Shown: piece after piece, positions 42,186-51,369 of the stretch
Numbering within the stretch: the stretch's first letter is position 1
Layout of the letters: every line of letters starts with the position of its first letter
Origin: Erythrobacter sp.
GTDB lineage: Bacteria > Pseudomonadota > Alphaproteobacteria > Sphingomonadales > Sphingomonadaceae
Direction of reading: 5' to 3'
DNA: 64,000 nt
Assembly (NCBI RefSeq): GCF_024305245.1
Contig: NZ_JAMWYX010000007.1
Span: 62,001-126,000, forward strand
Position numbers and translations under genes: made by a program
The notes under the pieces: generated by a model
Told to the model about the DNA's origin: nothing
What the model saw: only the letters and a program-made list of their open reading frames with translations
The model's database searches: none

Positions 42186-45100
42186 CCTTTGCCCTGAGAA
42201 CCGGGGCCATCCGGAACGGCGTTCCGGCCTCGACAGTCCGCATCGAATTCAGGGTCGGCCATGCAGCGCCGACATCGCGGCCAGCCGCCCGCCGGGCCGC
42301 CGCCCGCTCCGCGCTCTGCAGAAGCGACTTGCCGCCCTTGAAATCGCTCCAGTAGACGCCCGGCGCTCTTGCCCGCCAGGTATCAAGGCGGCGCTCAAGC
42401 TCCCGGCGGACCGCGGTCTCCTCGGGATCGATCCGGGCAGCCCGCTCAACCAGCAAGTCTACGAGATCCATGGCAAGATCCTCGGCTTCGTCATCCATGT
42501 GCGGCGCATCGAGCATGTCCGGCACAAGGTGCCGGACGACAGTTACCAATGCCGCGTGCAGCGCCTTGTCGCGCGCCCGTGCGGCAAAGGGCGTGACGCT
42601 GGTTGCCTCGACATCGCGGTAAAGAGTGCGATGCCAGCTGCAGAAGGTCTCGAAATGCGAGCGGTCACGCGCCTTGGCATTGTTGAGGACCGAAACGACA
42701 AGTCCGCTGACCGCACCGCGCCCGACCCGGCTGGTCGACTGGATATACTCTGCAATCGTCTTGGGCTGACCGTTGACGAGCATCAGCCCCAGCCGTGAGA
42801 TATCGACCCCGACGCTGACCATATTGGTCGCGAGCACCGCGTCGACGGCGCCGGGCTGCCCCACCCTGATATCGAGCAGGTCGAGCATTCCGCGGATCTC
42901 CTCCTGCGTCCTGCGCGAGGTCAGCTCCTCGACATTGCTGAGCGGCCTTGCCGGTTCTGACCGGGCACCGGCGTAAAGGGCGATGCTGTCGGTGACGTCG
43001 TCCTGCATCAGGACCAGCGCGCCGCCAAGTTCGCGCAGCGAATTGAAATAGCCCACAAGCGTCCAGTAGGCATCGCGCCGGACATCGTCGCTGAATGCCC
43101 CGAAAGCCGTCTGAAGCAGCGATCCGGCCACGGCCTGCAAGGTGAACTTGGCCGACCGGCCGGCCGTCGTCACCCCGAGATAGCGACGCCCCGTTGCCGC
43201 CGGCCGCCGGTCGCGAACAGCAAATCCGGAATCATCGTGATCAATGGCAGGGGGAGGAAACTGGAAAGCCTCGCGATCAAACAGCGCACGAACCTGCTCG
43301 GGCGCGCGCCGGATGGTAGCGGTCGATCCGATCACCTTGGCCCGGTGGCCACGCGATGCGAACAACAGGTCAAAGGCGGCCTCGTAGGTTCCGGCGACAG
43401 TTCCCAGAGGACCTGAGATGAGGTGGAGCTCGTCCTGGATCACGAGATCCGGAGGCGAGCCATGAGATGCCCCGAGCAGGGCATTGGTCCGTTTCTCGCG
43501 GACCACCTGGGCAAACTTGTCGGCAGTCCCGATCAGCAGAGTCGGGCGCCTGACATACACATCCTCATCGACAGTGAAGACCGGCAGAACCCCCTGAATC
43601 GTGCATCTTTTGTTGATGCACGCTGCATCGACCGATGATGAGGGATCGGCCATCGACCATTCGAGCTTTTCCTCGCATGCCGGACATCGCGCAAGCTGTT
43701 TCGGAGAGGACACCTCGGTGGAACCCCTGAGCGAGGCGAAGGCATCGGCGCGCCGGTTGGGCGTCGCGTCACCGCCAACCCAGAGACCGATCGAGAAGGG
43801 TTCTGTCCCCCTGAGTGCCATTCCGTCAGGAACCGCAACCCGGCCGGTCCTGATCGCCTCCAGCGCAAGGATCATGGCGGCGGAGCGGGCAAACTGCTGC
43901 GTGGTGAGAAGCCGCAGGGTGTAGCGCATCAGTGCGCAGACGCCGGTGTGATCGTCCGGATCGTCCGACAGGCGGCGGTAGACCGCAAGGCAGGCAATCA
44001 GCGCAAGATAGGCCTCGGTCTTGCCGCCCCCAGTCGGAAACCACAGGAGGTCCATGACGCCCCGGTCATCATGGTCGCGCAACACTGCGGACGGGGCGCT
44101 GAGAAGCAGGAACCCCAGCTGGAATGGCCGCCATCGCAAGGCTCCATGGCTTCCCTTGGCACTGTCCCACGCGTGCTGCTGGTGCATCGCGAGATTGGCC
44201 AGCTGGAATGCCCGGCGCAGGCGCGCGTCATGGCCGATGAGGTCAATCGCTGCGCGCATCCGCGTCAGCGCAATATCGCATTGCTCGAGATGGGCCTCTG
44301 CGACAGGCCTGAGTTCGGACGCAACATCGTCGGCATCATCCAGACGCCTTCGCTGCAGTTCCAGCCAGCTGGCATAGGCGTCGCAGAAGCGATGCAGACC
44401 GGCGATGAGTGTTTCGGGTCCGGCTTGCGCCAGTGCCAGCGCTGATAACGGGTCCAGACCATTGTCATCGCCGAGGCCGGAAAAGACCGGGTGACCGCCG
44501 GGGTCCACTCCGGCGACGATCGCGGAGGGTATCCACGTCGTTGCAACCCACTTCGCCGTGGGGCGCGTTCCTGCCGCGCTTTCCGACTCCTCCCATTCGG
44601 CCGAGCAGACATGTCCGACTGCGAATTCGGCAACGTTCCGGTACAGCAGCGCGCCGCCGTCCTCGTCGGTAAACGTCGCACTGCCTCCCTCACTGGCCCC
44701 GGACCGCGAAGTACCGCGCCGTGGCGGCTTGGGCACAAGCAAGGTTCCCTCGCAGGGCTCGACACGCATCCATGTCTGGAACAGCGAGGCGACCTCGCTC
44801 TCGTTGCGCCCTTTCTCCGCCGCTATTGAGTTGATGAGAGAGATCGTCACCAGAAACGATCCTGCTCCCCGGATGCAGCGAACACTCAGCGTTACGTTCG
44901 GCAGATCGTCACCATACTGTGCGAACGGGATCTCGCGCGCGGGCCCGGGAGGCAGATCAAGAACCGGAATTTCGACCCGATGCGGACGCCGGATCCAGAT
45001 ATCCCCCTCCTCCCGCTTCTCGAGACGGTAGGCGCCGAAGGTGCAGGTCACCGTCACACGCGGGCAATCGTCGGACGTGGCAGCGCTGAACGAGATGCCG

Positions 45101-45357
45101 GCGACCGAGGGTTTCTGGACCGACCCGGTCCTGACTGCCTCCGCCTCGCTGTCAGTCTCATCGCCCGCACCGCCAACCGCGGTTCCAAGGCGATCATCAT
45201 CCTCGCCCCCCATCGCCGTTCGCTGCGGCCACAGAATGCCGGTCAGCCAGACATCCGAAGGACGTGCCGTGAGCTCCTCATGTTCCGTGCGCGGCCCAAC
45301 GAGGTCGCCGGTGAGCCGGGAGGCGACAATGTCCCGCTCGGGTGATTGATCGGGCAT
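42166..45357 (-). CDS. drmA: DrmA-like DISARM helicase
   Basis: A 1063-aa protein. A strand-rich N-terminal third (no assigned family) precedes a superfamily 2 helicase core: Walker A LWFPTGGGKTEAYLAL near residue 440, DEAH-like IQDELHLISGPLGT near 640, a zinc-like CPAC...CINKRC insertion near 556-580 and motif VI SRVGRGAVSG near 876. Family landmarks NMVSVGVDISRLGLMLVNGQ agree with DrmA. It begins 5 bp after the UvrD-like gene and overlaps drmB. No drmC (phospholipase D-like), drmD or drmE gene was found in the window. Confidence 0.88.
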   Translation of the reverse strand: MPDQSPERDIVASRLTGDLVGPRTEHEELTARPSDVWLTGILWPQRTAMGGEDDDRLGTAVGGAGDETDSEAEAVRTGSVQKPSVAGISFSAATSDDCPRVTVTCTFGAYRLEKREEGDIWIRRPHRVEIPVLDLPPGPAREIPFAQYGDDLPNVTLSVRCIRGAGSFLVTISLINSIAAEKGRNESEVASLFQTWMRVEPCEGTLLVPKPPRRGTSRSGASEGGSATFTDEDGGALLYRNVAEFAVGHVCSAEWEESESAAGTRPTAKWVATTWIPSAIVAGVDPGGHPVFSGLGDDNGLDPLSALALAQAGPETLIAGLHRFCDAYASWLELQRRRLDDADDVASELRPVAEAHLEQCDIALTRMRAAIDLIGHDARLRRAFQLANLAMHQQHAWDSAKGSHGALRWRPFQLGFLLLSAPSAVLRDHDDRGVMDLLWFPTGGGKTEAYLALIACLAVYRRLSDDPDDHTGVCALMRYTLRLLTTQQFARSAAMILALEAIRTGRVAVPDGMALRGTEPFSIGLWVGGDATPNRRADAFASLRGSTEVSSPKQLARCPACEEKLEWSMADPSSSVDAACINKRCTIQGVLPVFTVDEDVYVRRPTLLIGTADKFAQVVREKRTNALLGASHGSPPDLVIQDELHLISGPLGTVAGTYEAAFDLLFASRGHRAKVIGSTATIRRAPEQVRALFDREAFQFPPPAIDHDDSGFAVRDRRPAATGRRYLGVTTAGRSAKFTLQAVAGSLLQTAFGAFSDDVRRDAYWTLVGYFNSLRELGGALVLMQDDVTDSIALYAGARSEPARPLSNVEELTSRRTQEEIRGMLDLLDIRVGQPGAVDAVLATNMVSVGVDISRLGLMLVNGQPKTIAEYIQSTSRVGRGAVSGLVVSVLNNAKARDRSHFETFCSWHRTLYRDVEATSVTPFAARARDKALHAALVTVVRHLVPDMLDAPHMDDEAEDLAMDLVDLLVERAARIDPEETAVRRELERRLDTWRARAPGVYWSDFKGGKSLLQSAERAAARRAAGRDVGAAWPTLNSMRTVEAGTPFRMAPVLRAKDDTHEE

Positions 45358-45362
45358 GCGGG

Positions 45363-47240
45363 CTATTTCCTTCCTGAGAAGAAGAATGGCGGAAAGGCGG
45401 CGATCCTCGGCGCAAGAAGGAAACCTGATGATGCCCAGGGCTCATTCAGCGTGCCGAGTTCAGGATCGTCCGAACCCAGAACAATGGTAGCACAGCCAAG
45501 CCCCCTCACATGGTTCACATATCCGGGCGGCCTGTGACTGCTTCTCTGGTTCCTGTTCGCGAGGATATCCCAGAGATCATATGTGAGGTTGCGTGACATG
45601 ACACCAACGCATGGCCCGTCGCAGTCGCCGGCACGGATCCTGTAGCGCCAGTCGAGATCAGGGTCAGCTTCCAGCCTGTAGGTTGTAACGACGTCGGCAA
45701 CCCTCGCGAGATAGTCCTGGGCTGTCCGGACATCGGCTTGGGCGTGCTCGCTGCGACCCGCGAGACCACGCGCGGTGATATCGCCGCTGCGACCAAGCTC
45801 GATCATGGTCGATTTGCCGTTCCTCGTCGTACGAAAAATCCGCCCAGATGGTGCTGTCGATGCCCTGAATGCGCTGCTCTCGCCGACCAGCAGGGATGTC
45901 CGGGCGCGCGTCGCCCCCACGAACAGGACGCGGGTCTCCTCGATCTCGTCCTCGGTCGTCTCAAACTCGGCTCCATTTGGCAGAAGCAAGATGACCTTGC
46001 TGGCCTCACGGCCCTTGCTCGCGTGGATGGTTCCGACGATCGGTCCCTGAAGTCCGAACTCGGGAAGAGCCAGCTCTATGGGCGGTCGCGACTGGCTCAG
46101 TCTCTGGCGGAGCTTGCGCATGTCGACAGCGCCGTCCCTGCGCCCGGCGATGCGAAGGAGCCGCCCCCAGGCTTCGAGTGGACCATACTGCGCCACCACC
46201 CTGTTCTCGATCCGATCGGTCCACAGATCGAGGAACTCGCGTTCGGCGAGGAAGGGCGCAAGGAAGTCCCGGAAGCAGATCGCCAGCCACGCCGGCAGTG
46301 TCATGCCATACCCGGAGAGGCGGAGCCTGTGGGGAAGGCTGCAGAACTGCGAGGCCATAAGGACTTCGCCGCGGGTCCTGAATAGCAGAAGATCCTCGCT
46401 GGTGAAGTCAGCAACCTTCATCTGCGTCCATTTCAGGCCCTGCTCATCGGCAAGCTCCCGGATTCTCTGCGCTGTCGTGGCATGGATGCCATCCTTGTGG
46501 TTCTGGCTGTCAAGAACATTGCTGCGCAGTCCGGAGAATATCTCCCGGAGGCCCGGGGATGATGTGCGGTAGATCTGCTTCAGGGCTAGGGTGGAGAAAT
46601 GCCCCGATTGTCCTTGCCGCAAGCGTCCGAGCAAAGGTTCGCATCGCTCACCGGCCGCGGGTCTTCCGCCTCCGATCCTGTCGTCTGAGAAACCGTAGAT
46701 AGCCTGCGCCTCGTCAGCAAATACAGTGACACCGCATTCTTGGGGCAGTCTCGAGACGAGTGCTTCGACAAGTTCTGCCCGTTGCCCAACCAGATCTTGC
46801 GCTTCGTCAATGACGACGTGTTCGACCTGTTCGAGCTCATCGGCCACGTCCTGATCGGCCTGCAGCAGCTCGATGACACGGGCGATATTCTCCTCGTACG
46901 ACCCAGACAGCCTCGCATCCGGGTCATGCCCTGAGTGGATGGACCATGCATGCGAATCGACGGTCGCGATCCGAATTGCAAAGGACGCTTCGCCGACATA
47001 GGTATGCAGGCGTGCGCGGATCTCGGCGACGGCTGTCCTTGTGAAGCTGATCATCCAAGCATTGGAAGGCTCGATGCCTTCCTCATTGATCAGCCATGCC
47101 AACCGGGCACAGGCTACAGCGGTTTTCCCGGTTCCGGGACCTGCCTCGACGATCAGCCGGGCATCCGCTCCTGCCTCGATCACCCTGAGCTGGTCATCAT
47201 CCCAGTTGCCCGCGCGAACCGGCATTGCAGCAGCATTCAT
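45363..47240 (-). CDS. UvrD-like helicase, first gene of the defence operon
   Basis: A 625-aa superfamily 1 helicase. Walker A is IVEAGPGTGKTAVACARLAW, then ISFTRTAVAEIRARL, Walker B EHVVIDEAQDLVGQRAELV, GAQAIYGF-like VFADEAQAIYGF and motif VI VLFVGATRARTSLLV. The C-terminal third (RNLTYDLWDILANRNQRS) is not assigned. The start at 47240 is chosen because the frame upstream (to 47363, TTG) shows no helicase sequence; ATG 47306 is an alternative. It ends 5 bp before the drmA-like gene. Confidence 0.85.
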   Translation of the reverse strand: MNAAAMPVRAGNWDDDQLRVIEAGADARLIVEAGPGTGKTAVACARLAWLINEEGIEPSNAWMISFTRTAVAEIRARLHTYVGEASFAIRIATVDSHAWSIHSGHDPDARLSGSYEENIARVIELLQADQDVADELEQVEHVVIDEAQDLVGQRAELVEALVSRLPQECGVTVFADEAQAIYGFSDDRIGGGRPAAGERCEPLLGRLRQGQSGHFSTLALKQIYRTSSPGLREIFSGLRSNVLDSQNHKDGIHATTAQRIRELADEQGLKWTQMKVADFTSEDLLLFRTRGEVLMASQFCSLPHRLRLSGYGMTLPAWLAICFRDFLAPFLAEREFLDLWTDRIENRVVAQYGPLEAWGRLLRIAGRRDGAVDMRKLRQRLSQSRPPIELALPEFGLQGPIVGTIHASKGREASKVILLLPNGAEFETTEDEIEETRVLFVGATRARTSLLVGESSAFRASTAPSGRIFRTTRNGKSTMIELGRSGDITARGLAGRSEHAQADVRTAQDYLARVADVVTTYRLEADPDLDWRYRIRAGDCDGPCVGVMSRNLTYDLWDILANRNQRSSHRPPGYVNHVRGLGCATIVLGSDDPELGTLNEPWASSGFLLAPRIAAFPPFFFSGRK

Positions 47241-47447
47241 TGCGCCCGCAAGTCCAATGCGAACCCGTTTAACTTTGGTCTGCCCATAAATTTCCACCCA
47301 CCCCATTGCCGTGCACACGATGCGGGCGATCCGACCCAGCATCCGAAAATAGCACTCGTTCAAGATACTGCAATTCAGATACTTCTTGTGGGTTTAAACT
47401 TGGCTAACCTGATTTAGCTGGGGTCCTCTTGGCCAAGGGCCGATCGC

Positions 47448-47681
47448 GCTGACTGGCGTTTGTTAACCGGTCACTGCGAGCTGGAAACCCTGATCACGGT
47501 GATCGTAATGATTGCATGGCGAATTGCACAGGGGGCACCTGGCCTACGTCTTGAGCCGGCAGTGATCGCCACGATCGGCGCCTTCCTGCGCCAGCGTCCT
47601 GACCAACCGCATGCAATTGAACTCAAGGCCTACAGCACTGACTTGGAGCAGCTGATCGGGGAGATTAGACAGTCTGCATAG
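47448..47681 (+). pseudogene. Truncated copy of the PolB-like exonuclease gene
   Basis: Right copy of the flanking repeat. The readable frame matches only the last third of the 34273-35037 product, from ADWR(L/F)LTGHCEL to the end. The motif reads HCELETLITVIV instead of HCELDTLVTAIV, so the catalytic Asp is lost. No start codon or motif I is present, so it is a remnant. Similarity continues about 75 bases past the stop. Confidence 0.85.
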
Positions 47682-47786
47682 CAGCGCCAATGAGGCCAAA
47701 TGTCCAACTGATCGGTCTCTGTTGCGGGCCTCGAACCTTCAGGTGACGGGCACATCGACGCTGCAATTTCATATTGACCTATACGT

Positions 47787-47846
47787 AAAGTGTGCCGGAT
47801 TTCGGCAACTCCGGCACACTTTTCCGAAAAGCCCTATCGGGCTTTT
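47787..47846. terminator. Tandem bidirectional terminators
   Basis: A perfect 13-bp stem (47787-47799 with 47810-47822) and, four bases later, a perfect 8-bp stem AAAAGCCC/GGGCTTTT (47827-47834, 47839-47846), the latter with U-tracts on both strands. They end the minus-strand ParB/recombinase operon (stop 47950) and also shield it from the cassette. Confidence 0.85.
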
Positions 47847-47949
47847 GGTGGGCTAAAAGCGGGTTCGCCGCCATTCCCACGCCGCGCTCGATCCGCCCCA
47901 CAGTGCGGCGTCTCCCGCGGTCCCCGCGCTTATCGGGTCCGGGTCCCCA

Positions 47950-48840
47950 TTATGCCGCCTGCTGCAACTCTGTGATCTTCTGAAATTCTGCCAACAGCTG
48001 AGGATGGTGCTGGGCCAGATACCGAACAATCGGTGCGCTTCTAAGCAGGCTGCCAAGGTATCCAGTCGCCAGAACCAGATCGAGGTGGTCAGCCCCATAG
48101 CTCTGCTCTATCAGCTTGAAATCGCGGTCGAGCTGTGCGCTCTCGCGGCTCATTAACTCGATTTGCGCCTCAGTCAGACCCCGCACTGCCTTGCGCTTCT
48201 GCTCGACTAGATCTTCTTCCGCCGTGGCCGCGACAATCGATTTGACATAGCCGGTTGAATAACGGTTCATCGCCACCATCATCTCTGCAGCCGCAATCTG
48301 GCGCATTGGCTTCATCTTGCGGAGCTCGGTGAAAACGTTGATCGGCACGTGCTTGTCGCGGAGCAATTCAACGGCCTCAGGACAGATTCCGGTGAGCAGG
48401 TTCCGCTTGGTGCGGATGCTAGCGATGTTGACGTTAAGCGCGCGGGCAAGCCTTTCTTCCGACACACCCTTCTTGACCGCGTTGAGGATCATCCGGTGTT
48501 CCTGGATTATCGCTATCCGGCTCACGCGGCGATTGTATGTGAATGCCTCGTCCTCCACCGCGATGAGGCAGACCACTTCAGTCTCGCCCTGCTCGAGCAG
48601 GATGGCGAGGCGCAGATGTCCGTCGAGCAGGTGATAGCGAGCCGAGCCCTCACGATCCGGCACCACAACAGGCGGCTCAATGATGCCGACCTCGGCGATT
48701 GACGCGGCGATCTGCTTGTACTTCACCGATTTGCGGACGGAACTGGGCACCTCGCGCAGGGGCATGATCTCACTGATTGGGATGCGCAGCGTGGTGTGCT
48801 CAAAGCCAGCGGGTAGCGTGATGGGCTGCTTGTTTCTCAT
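47950..48840 (-). CDS. ParB/RepB-like protein, second copy
   Basis: A 296-aa ParB/RepB-like protein. ParB N-terminal region: IPISEIMPLREVPSSVRKS, GIIEPPVVVPDREGSARYHL and LLDGHLRLAILLEQGE. An HTH-like part follows (SEERLARALNVNIASIRTKRN) and a helical C-terminal part. It overlaps the other ParB-like gene by four bases, being third in a coupled triad with a serine recombinase. Partition function is unlikely without a ParA; a role in recombination control or DNA-site recognition is inferred. Confidence 0.85.
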   Translation of the reverse strand: MRNKQPITLPAGFEHTTLRIPISEIMPLREVPSSVRKSVKYKQIAASIAEVGIIEPPVVVPDREGSARYHLLDGHLRLAILLEQGETEVVCLIAVEDEAFTYNRRVSRIAIIQEHRMILNAVKKGVSEERLARALNVNIASIRTKRNLLTGICPEAVELLRDKHVPINVFTELRKMKPMRQIAAAEMMVAMNRYSTGYVKSIVAATAEEDLVEQKRKAVRGLTEAQIELMSRESAQLDRDFKLIEQSYGADHLDLVLATGYLGSLLRSAPIVRYLAQHHPQLLAEFQKITELQQAA

Positions 48841-49733
48841 GCGTATGCCCCCGAAGCTGGGCGAAGACGTTCGGCAAGGCGCTCGGGCATGGTGGCGAGG
48901 CCCTCATCCTCCAGCACGGCAACGAAGCTTTCGTCAGCCGACAACCGCCGCATCGCTTCGGTAATCAGCATCAGCCTGTTCTGTGTGGTCTCTGCGCGAG
49001 CAATCAAGGCCCGCTTTCGTTCGGTTTCCTCCTGGTATGCCTTGACCAATGTCTCGGCGGAGACCCGTTCGCGAGAGCGGGATTCCGAAGTCCCCAATCC
49101 CTTTCCGCGGCGGCGCCGGGCCTCGATGAGCTTACGTGCCGCGAGAAGTTTGCGGCCCTTGAGCTGCCCACTTTCGTAGGCTCTGGATAGCGCTGCCTGC
49201 ACATCGTGATCGGGAGCATCGGCTATCTCGACCGCGACACTGACTGGTATCGTACCGCTTTCCACCGACCGCAGTAGTCGCTGTTCGCCTTGCTGGATAA
49301 GCCGGCCAACTCCATTGACGTATTCAAGCGAGAGGCCAGTTTTGCGCGCAATGTCGGGATTGGAGTAGCCTCGCTCCTGCATGCCCCGGATGTCCTGCAG
49401 AAGGTCGATTGCTCGGTGCTGGCGCCGCGCGCAGTTTTCGACCAAGCTCGCGATCAGGCAATCTTCTGGTTCGGCCGAGACGACCAGCGCCGGGACTTCC
49501 GACTGTCCGAGAGCCTTGAAAGCCTCAAGACGCCCTTGGCCACACACCAGATCATAAAAAGGGCCCTCGGCTTCGATCCGTCGTGTGACGGTGATCGGCT
49601 TCTTGAGGCCAATCTTGGCGATGTTGTCGACAATGTCGCGAAACGACTTCTTGTTGCGCACCCGTGGATTGACGATGTTCACGCGGTCGATCAGGATCAT
49701 CTCGATCCGCTGTGCAGGCTTGGCGGCGCTCAT
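48837..49733 (-). CDS. ParB/RepB-like protein, first copy
   Basis: A 298-aa ParB/RepB/Spo0J-type protein. N-terminal NTPase/nuclease-like part with NPRVRNKKSFRDIVDNIAKI, KPITVTRR and VCGQGRLEAFKALGQSEVPA, then an HTH with GYSNPDIARKTGLSLEYVNGV, and a basic region (RRRRGKGLG). It overlaps the recombinase gene by four bases and is followed by a second ParB-like gene. Such ParB pairs next to a large serine recombinase occur in alphaproteobacterial mobile regions. Confidence 0.87.
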   Translation of the reverse strand: MSAAKPAQRIEMILIDRVNIVNPRVRNKKSFRDIVDNIAKIGLKKPITVTRRIEAEGPFYDLVCGQGRLEAFKALGQSEVPALVVSAEPEDCLIASLVENCARRQHRAIDLLQDIRGMQERGYSNPDIARKTGLSLEYVNGVGRLIQQGEQRLLRSVESGTIPVSVAVEIADAPDHDVQAALSRAYESGQLKGRKLLAARKLIEARRRRGKGLGTSESRSRERVSAETLVKAYQEETERKRALIARAETTQNRLMLITEAMRRLSADESFVAVLEDEGLATMPERLAERLRPASGAYA

Positions 49734-51301
49734 GCGACGGCCCTCAGCGGCACGCGCGCAGTCAGCCGGTAGAAGAAATCGAGCGTGTCGAAACGGTAGG
49801 CATCGAGCGACAGGCCATTATAGTCTGCAAGGCGCAGCGCTGCCTCTCGCATGTCGAGGGCCGGCAGAAGGTAGTAGTCCTTTGCCACCGCATTATCCGT
49901 GTCCATCCGGACAGCCAAAGTGAGGTCGGGACGCAGTTTTTCATCGAGCCGCAATTTCCAGCGATTGCTCCCGGCAGCGGTCTGAAAGCAGCGAGCCATG
50001 GTGAGCGAGACCGAGAACTCGTCATTAATGCGGAGCAAATCAGTTTCGGGGTCACACACGACACTGCCGCCCGCCTGCTGGATGCCGGCGATGATTGCGG
50101 CGACGATGTCAGGGTGCATCGATCGGAGGCGCCGGTTGATCTCGAGGTAGCGGTAGTCACGGTCGGGAGCAAAGCCGACGAGTGTGTAGGCGCGCAGCAA
50201 GCTGCCGAAACGCGAGCGGAATGCGCTGCTCGAGGGACACTCTTCTGCTTCATCGATTATCAAACCCGACAGATAGCCGCGCTGCGCAAAGATTTGGGAC
50301 AGCGCGGCGAGCATCTCGTCGTCGCTAAGCGTCTCGGATCGTCTGGCGATGATTGCTTGTGCTGCTTCAAATTGCCGAACGTCGACAATAGCTTCAAAGG
50401 CACCGTCAGCGCGGACCCAGTCCTCCGGCGCGTTCTCGACATGCTCGCCCTTCAGTTTGCACGAGGTCCGTGCCCAAACATTGTTGCCGATGTACTTCTC
50501 GTTGATCAGCAACTGGTGAACCGTGCCGCGGGTCCATTCGCGCCCGAGGTCTGTCCGCAATCCGTTGGCGTTGAGGTCGGATGCGATCGCAGCTTCGCTT
50601 TGCCCCTGCTCGACGAAGCGTCGATAGACCTCCCGAACAATAGCGATCTCCTCCTCGGGACCCGGAACGAGGATGACGCGATCGGTGGCAATACTCTTGT
50701 GCTCGCCGCGGCCGAGCACGCTTTTCGCATCGCCATGCTGGTCCACGAGCAACCGACGAAGGCCAAATCCAGCAGATCCACCTTGACGATAGCCACGACG
50801 GATAAGATTAGCCTGGCCTGCGAACACCTTAACTGACAGCTCTCGGCTGTACTCGCCGGCCATCGCACGTTTAACCGTCTTGATGATCGAAGAGCCGATG
50901 CTCCCGTCGTTCTCCCATTCCTCACCTGGGTAGAGAACCCGGACGCCTCGGCTGCGGCAGCGCAGTTCATAGCTGGCAGCTTCGTCTGGATCCTGAAACC
51001 GGCCCCAGCGGCTGACATCATAGACCAGAAGGACCTCAAAGTTAGCGCTTCCGCTTTCGATGTCGTCAAGAAGTGCGCGAAGCGCGGGCCGGCCTTTAAT
51101 GTTCAACCCGCTTTTGCCTTCGTCTGCATAGGTTTTGACGATCTCGAGACCGTGCTTTTCCGCATAGATGGCAATCCTCGCTGCCTGGTTGTCGGTTGAG
51201 TACTGCTGATGCTCGGTGGACATGCGAACATATTGCGCCGCCCGGATGGTTGGGGGCGGCTTTGGATCTTCATGATCGTCGTCGGTCCATCGAATGATCA
51301 T
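49730..51301 (-). CDS. Large serine recombinase
   Basis: A 523-aa serine site-specific recombinase. The resolvase domain has AAQYVRMSTEHQQYSTDNQ with the nucleophile Ser28, then DEGKSGLNIKGRPAL and LLVYDVSRWGRFQDP. The recombinase domain contains GSAGFGLRRLLVD and NANGLRTDLGREWTRG. A further 180 residues of unknown fold complete the chain, replacing the usual zinc ribbon and coiled coil. It is first of a coupled operon with two ParB-like proteins. Integration or transposition of an element is likely; no attachment site was found. Confidence 0.9.
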   Translation of the reverse strand: MIIRWTDDDHEDPKPPPTIRAAQYVRMSTEHQQYSTDNQAARIAIYAEKHGLEIVKTYADEGKSGLNIKGRPALRALLDDIESGSANFEVLLVYDVSRWGRFQDPDEAASYELRCRSRGVRVLYPGEEWENDGSIGSSIIKTVKRAMAGEYSRELSVKVFAGQANLIRRGYRQGGSAGFGLRRLLVDQHGDAKSVLGRGEHKSIATDRVILVPGPEEEIAIVREVYRRFVEQGQSEAAIASDLNANGLRTDLGREWTRGTVHQLLINEKYIGNNVWARTSCKLKGEHVENAPEDWVRADGAFEAIVDVRQFEAAQAIIARRSETLSDDEMLAALSQIFAQRGYLSGLIIDEAEECPSSSAFRSRFGSLLRAYTLVGFAPDRDYRYLEINRRLRSMHPDIVAAIIAGIQQAGGSVVCDPETDLLRINDEFSVSLTMARCFQTAAGSNRWKLRLDEKLRPDLTLAVRMDTDNAVAKDYYLLPALDMREAALRLADYNGLSLDAYRFDTLDFFYRLTARVPLRAVA

Positions 51302-51312
51302 GCGATTCCTTA

Positions 51313-51349
51313 AGCGCAGAATGCGAAAAGCGCTTTGGCCCTCTGCGCT
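51313..51349. promoter_or_regulatory. Nested inverted repeat between the recombinase operon and an HTH gene
   Basis: Arms AGCGCAGA (51313-51320) and TCTGCGCT (51342-51349) enclose, almost concentrically, the palindrome AAAGCGCTTT (51327-51336). It lies in the 68-bp divergent intergenic space and is a good operator candidate for the HTH protein. Confidence 0.6.
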
Positions 51350-51369
51350 ACACGAGAAAGGAGGGAAAA

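Noticed and set aside
42166..45357. Druantia-type DruE instead of DrmA
   Set aside because: The helicase and the DUF1998 protein are separate chains of 1063 and 622 aa, and the helicase and DrmB start regions fit DISARM better than the single giant DruE.
35166..47240. A drmC (phospholipase D) gene hidden in the operon
   Set aside because: No HxK-type motif pair was seen in any of the eight products.
47950..49733. Plasmid partition locus
   Set aside because: No ParA-like gene is present and both ParB-like genes are coupled to a recombinase.
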